Source: Treponema sp. (GTDB taxonomy: Bacteria > Spirochaetota > Spirochaetia > Treponematales > Breznakiellaceae). Taken from it: DNA of 7,317 bases. Below the pieces are notes generated by a model, which worked only from the letters and a program-made list of their open reading frames with translations, had not been told where the DNA came from and did no database searches. A program made the translations under genes and the position numbers. The stretch spans positions 1 to 7,317 of the forward strand of contig WQWD01000123.1 in the NCBI GenBank assembly GCA_009785545.1. Reading direction: 5' to 3'. Shown here in pieces: positions 5,737-7,317 of the stretch (position 1 is the stretch's first letter; every line of letters starts with the position of its first letter).

Positions 5737-6246
5737 TTATTGATCTCCGCCTTCAGGCTTTTTTTTCTTATTTTTTGGCCGTGCTTTTTCCGGCAGAGGA
5801 ATAACAATAACGTCTCCTCCAAGTTTTTCAACTTTTTCCTTTGCGGATGCGGACATTGCATCAACCTTAAAACTAAGTTTTTTGGTAAGAGTGCCGTTTG
5901 CCAAAATTTTTACAGGTGCGGCTCCCTTTATCAAGTTCTTTTTCTTGAGGGAAGCAAATTCAACAACTTCGCCTGTTTCAAAACGTTTTTCGATTTCGCC
6001 TAAGTTGACAATCTGCCATTCCTGCTTAAAAGGATGATTGGAGAACCCTCGTTGAGCGAGACGGCGATACAAAGGCATTTGCCCGCCTTCGAAACCAACA
6101 TAAGGATTGCCCCCGCCTGATCTGGCCTGTTGCCCCTTATTACCTTTACCTGCAGTTGTGCCTCTGCCTGTACCTTGTCCTCGGCCAAGCATTTTTTTCT
6201 TTTTGTTAGCGCCTATAGGAGCGCGTAAATTAAAATCGTGTCCCAT
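5737..6246 (-). CDS. rplO: 50S ribosomal protein L15 (uL15)
   Basis: uL15 is a late-assembling large-subunit protein. The 169-residue product has the glycine- and lysine-rich N-terminal extension RGQGTGRGTTAGKGNKGQQARSG (about 22-44) that threads into 23S rRNA, followed by GFEGGQMPLYRRLAQRGF (51-68), both diagnostic. The globular domain continues to LGGDVIVIPLPEK at about 142-154. A short basic/acidic low-complexity tail (155-169) makes it longer than E. coli L15 (144). Its ATG shares one base with the rpmD stop (TAATG), with GAGGTG upstream, which suggests termination-reinitiation coupling. The stop directly abuts secY. Confidence 0.97.
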   Translation of the reverse strand: MGHDFNLRAPIGANKKKKMLGRGQGTGRGTTAGKGNKGQQARSGGGNPYVGFEGGQMPLYRRLAQRGFSNHPFKQEWQIVNLGEIEKRFETGEVVEFASLKKKNLIKGAAPVKILANGTLTKKLSFKVDAMSASAKEKVEKLGGDVIVIPLPEKARPKNKKKKPEGGDQ

Positions 6247-6437
6247 TATTTCACCTCGCTGGCTTTTTCGACAGTTACTAAATGAGAGACATGCCTCAAC
6301 ATTCCAAGTACCGCAGGGCTGTCATCATGTACCCTACTGGAGCCAATTTTACGCAGCCCCAAAGAGCGGACTGTTGCACGATGTTGAGGAAGAACCCCAA
6401 TAACACTGCGCTTAAGGCTTACTTTTATTTTTGCCAT
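6246..6437 (-). CDS. rpmD: 50S ribosomal protein L30 (uL30)
   Basis: The 63-codon protein starts MAKIKVSLKRSVIG and has the family core HRATVRSLGLRKIGSSRVHDDSPAVLGMLRHVSHLVTVE. uL30 is a small, non-universal large-subunit protein; this copy is slightly longer than the 59-residue E. coli form. The ATG lies 5 nt after the rpsE stop. Its only ribosome-binding sequence is GGGGTT, about 8 nt upstream, so it probably depends on ribosomes finishing rpsE. An in-frame GTG at 6452 would add five residues unlike the family and is disfavoured. The stop overlaps the rplO start. Confidence 0.95.
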   Translation of the reverse strand: MAKIKVSLKRSVIGVLPQHRATVRSLGLRKIGSSRVHDDSPAVLGMLRHVSHLVTVEKASEVK

Positions 6438-6442
6438 ACTAT

Positions 6443-7168
6443 TTAACCCCACAACTCATTGAGGGACTTGCCTCTATTTCTTGAAATTGTCTTGGCGTCC
6501 ATCATTTTATTGATACAATCAAATGTTGCCTTGACCACGTTATATTGACTGGACGAACCGATTGACTTTGACAGTACATCGGTAACGCCGCCAGCTTCCA
6601 TGATTGCCCGCACAGGGCCTCCCGCTATGATACCAGTTCCAGAACAAGCAGGTTTAAGAAGAACTTGCGAAGCTTTGAACAGCCCGGTTACTTCATGAGG
6701 AATAGTGCCGTTTTTAACAGGAAGGTGTATCAAATTGCGTTTTGCTTTGTCGATACTTTTGCGGATAGCTTCAGAAACATCATTGGCTTTTCCAAATCCG
6801 TAGCCGACTTTTCCTTTTCTGTCGCCAATAACAGTGAGTGCCGAGAAAGAAAAGCGACGCCCGCCCTTAACAACTTTTGCAGTTCTGTTAAGTTTTACCA
6901 GCTTTTCGACAAATTCTTTTTCTCTTTCGACAAATTCACGATCACCACGATCACGACGACCTCGGCGACCATCGCCTCTTCCTCTGCCGCCGGAGCGAGG
7001 CTCTACAACCCCTGATTGCTCGGTTGAAGTATCAGCGCTCAATTCAGCTTCGTTGTTAGTGTTTGTCTCTTCGACGTTTACATTTTCAACACTTGCATTT
7101 TCTGCATTTGTATCATTGAGACTTACATCTTCGACGTTTGTATTCTCAACATCCTTATCTATTGCCAT
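6443..7168 (-). CDS. rpsE: 30S ribosomal protein S5 (uS5) with a long N-terminal extension
   Basis: uS5 lies at the mRNA entry side of the 30S and supports decoding fidelity. The core is unmistakable: FVEKLVKLNRTAKVVKGGRRFSFSALTVIGD at about 86-116 for the double-stranded-RNA-binding domain, then KVGYGFGKANDVSEAIRKSI, and the C-terminal domain with GTGIIAGGPVRAIMEAGGVTDVLSKSIGS. Before it are about 75 extra residues: an acidic Asn/Val/Glu-rich stretch containing a 20-residue tandem duplication, then a Gly/Arg-rich RGG-like segment (about 59-77). Total is 241 residues against 167 in E. coli. The second of two adjacent ATGs is chosen because AGGGGG lies too close to the first; using the first adds one methionine (start 7171). 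The ribosome-binding site overlaps the rplR stop. Function is certain; the extension's role is unknown. Confidence 0.96.
   Translation of the reverse strand: MAIDKDVENTNVEDVSLNDTNAENASVENVNVEETNTNNEAELSADTSTEQSGVVEPRSGGRGRGDGRRGRRDRGDREFVEREKEFVEKLVKLNRTAKVVKGGRRFSFSALTVIGDRKGKVGYGFGKANDVSEAIRKSIDKAKRNLIHLPVKNGTIPHEVTGLFKASQVLLKPACSGTGIIAGGPVRAIMEAGGVTDVLSKSIGSSSQYNVVKATFDCINKMMDAKTISRNRGKSLNELWG
7031..7150 (-). repeat. 60-bp tandem duplication coding a 20-residue repeat in the S5 N-terminal extension
   Basis: Residues 8-27 and 28-47 of the longer S5 reading begin VENTNVED and VENVNVEE and are in phase. At DNA level a 24-base block (7068-7091 versus 7128-7151) matches at 21 of 24 bases with a 60-bp offset. 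The downstream halves have diverged, so the duplication is not recent. Both units are rich in Asn, Glu, Asp, Thr and Val and should be disordered and acidic. Confidence 0.65.
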
Positions 7169-7176
7169 CATGCCCC

Positions 7177-7317
7177 CTAGAACTCAATTCCCGCTTTTCG
7201 CGTTCCATCTGCTACCGCTTTAACAATTCCGTGGTACAAATAACCATTACGATCAAAAACCACAGTTTTAATGTTATTTTCCAATAAACGCTTTCCGACA
7301 ATTTCACCAAATTGTTC
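7177..7317 (-). CDS. rplR: 50S ribosomal protein L18 (uL18), C-terminal 46 residues only
   Basis: Reading in from the window edge, the frame gives 46 residues ending at TAG. The segment KTVVFDRNGYLYHG, then VKAVADGTRKAGIEF at the C-terminus, is the diagnostic uL18 ending (compare VFDRGGxxYHGRVKALADAAREAGLxF). uL18 binds 5S rRNA with uL5 in the central protuberance. About 70-75 N-terminal residues lie outside the window, so this is a window truncation, not a pseudogene. It lies directly upstream of rpsE, the standard spc order, with its stop inside the rpsE ribosome-binding region. Confidence 0.94.
   Translation of the reverse strand, partial: EQFGEIVGKRLLENNIKTVVFDRNGYLYHGIVKAVADGTRKAGIEF

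Noticed and set aside
6834..7223. Plus-strand open frame of 129 codons rich in Ser, Thr and Pro
   Set aside because: Antisense shadow of the low-complexity S5 extension.
1..7317. Mobile elements, CRISPR arrays, tRNA or rRNA genes, or phage genes
   Set aside because: None seen; the window is nearly filled by housekeeping genes, and the inverted repeats are single local hairpins rather than element ends or regularly spaced repeats.

Overview
This window is a ribosomal-protein/secretion/RNA-polymerase operon, the distal spc cluster running into the alpha cluster. A small zinc-ribbon gene closes it, and a separately promoted PilZ gene follows. Every gene lies on the minus strand, so transcription runs from high to low coordinates.

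Likely source: a spirochaete close to Treponema (moderate confidence, from recalled family sequences and gene order). The reasons are the direct secY-rpmJ-rpsM-rpsK order with no adk, map or infA between secY and rpmJ, treponeme-like S5 and RpoA openings, a moderately AT-rich composition, and a two-domain PilZ protein beside the operon. No database search was possible.

Layout in transcription order: rplR (3' end only, 7317-7177), rpsE (7168-6443), rpmD (6437-6246), rplO (6246-5737), secY (5736-4414), rpmJ (4383-4270, only 37 codons), rpsM (4256-3891), rpsK (3838-3455), rpsD (3393-2758), rpoA (2682-1621), rplQ (1631-1167), a 72-residue four-cysteine protein (1156-938), then a short gap with a strong sigma70-type promoter driving the PilZ gene (847-17). 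A hairpin directly after the PilZ stop, at the window edge, is probably a terminator.

Spacing has two regimes. rplR to secY, and rpoA to the zinc-ribbon gene, are packed within 0-10 nt or overlap (TAATG at rpmD/rplO, TAAATG at rplO/secY, an 11-nt overlap at rpoA/rplQ), which suggests translational coupling. rpsM-rpsK, rpsK-rpsD and rpsD-rpoA are separated by 52, 61 and 75 nt, and each gap holds an inverted repeat. The strongest are two perfect 8-bp hairpins between rpsD and rpoA.

How the genes work together: the operon supplies 30S proteins (S5, S13, S11, S4), 50S proteins (L18, L30, L15, L36, L17), the Sec channel and the RNA polymerase alpha subunit. The terminal zinc-ribbon protein has no function I recognise, but its basic N-terminus and operon position suggest a ribosome- or RNA-associated role. 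The PilZ protein is a probable c-di-GMP receptor with its own promoter. No tRNA, rRNA, CRISPR array, insertion sequence or phage gene was seen, and no non-coding stretch exceeds 300 bases.
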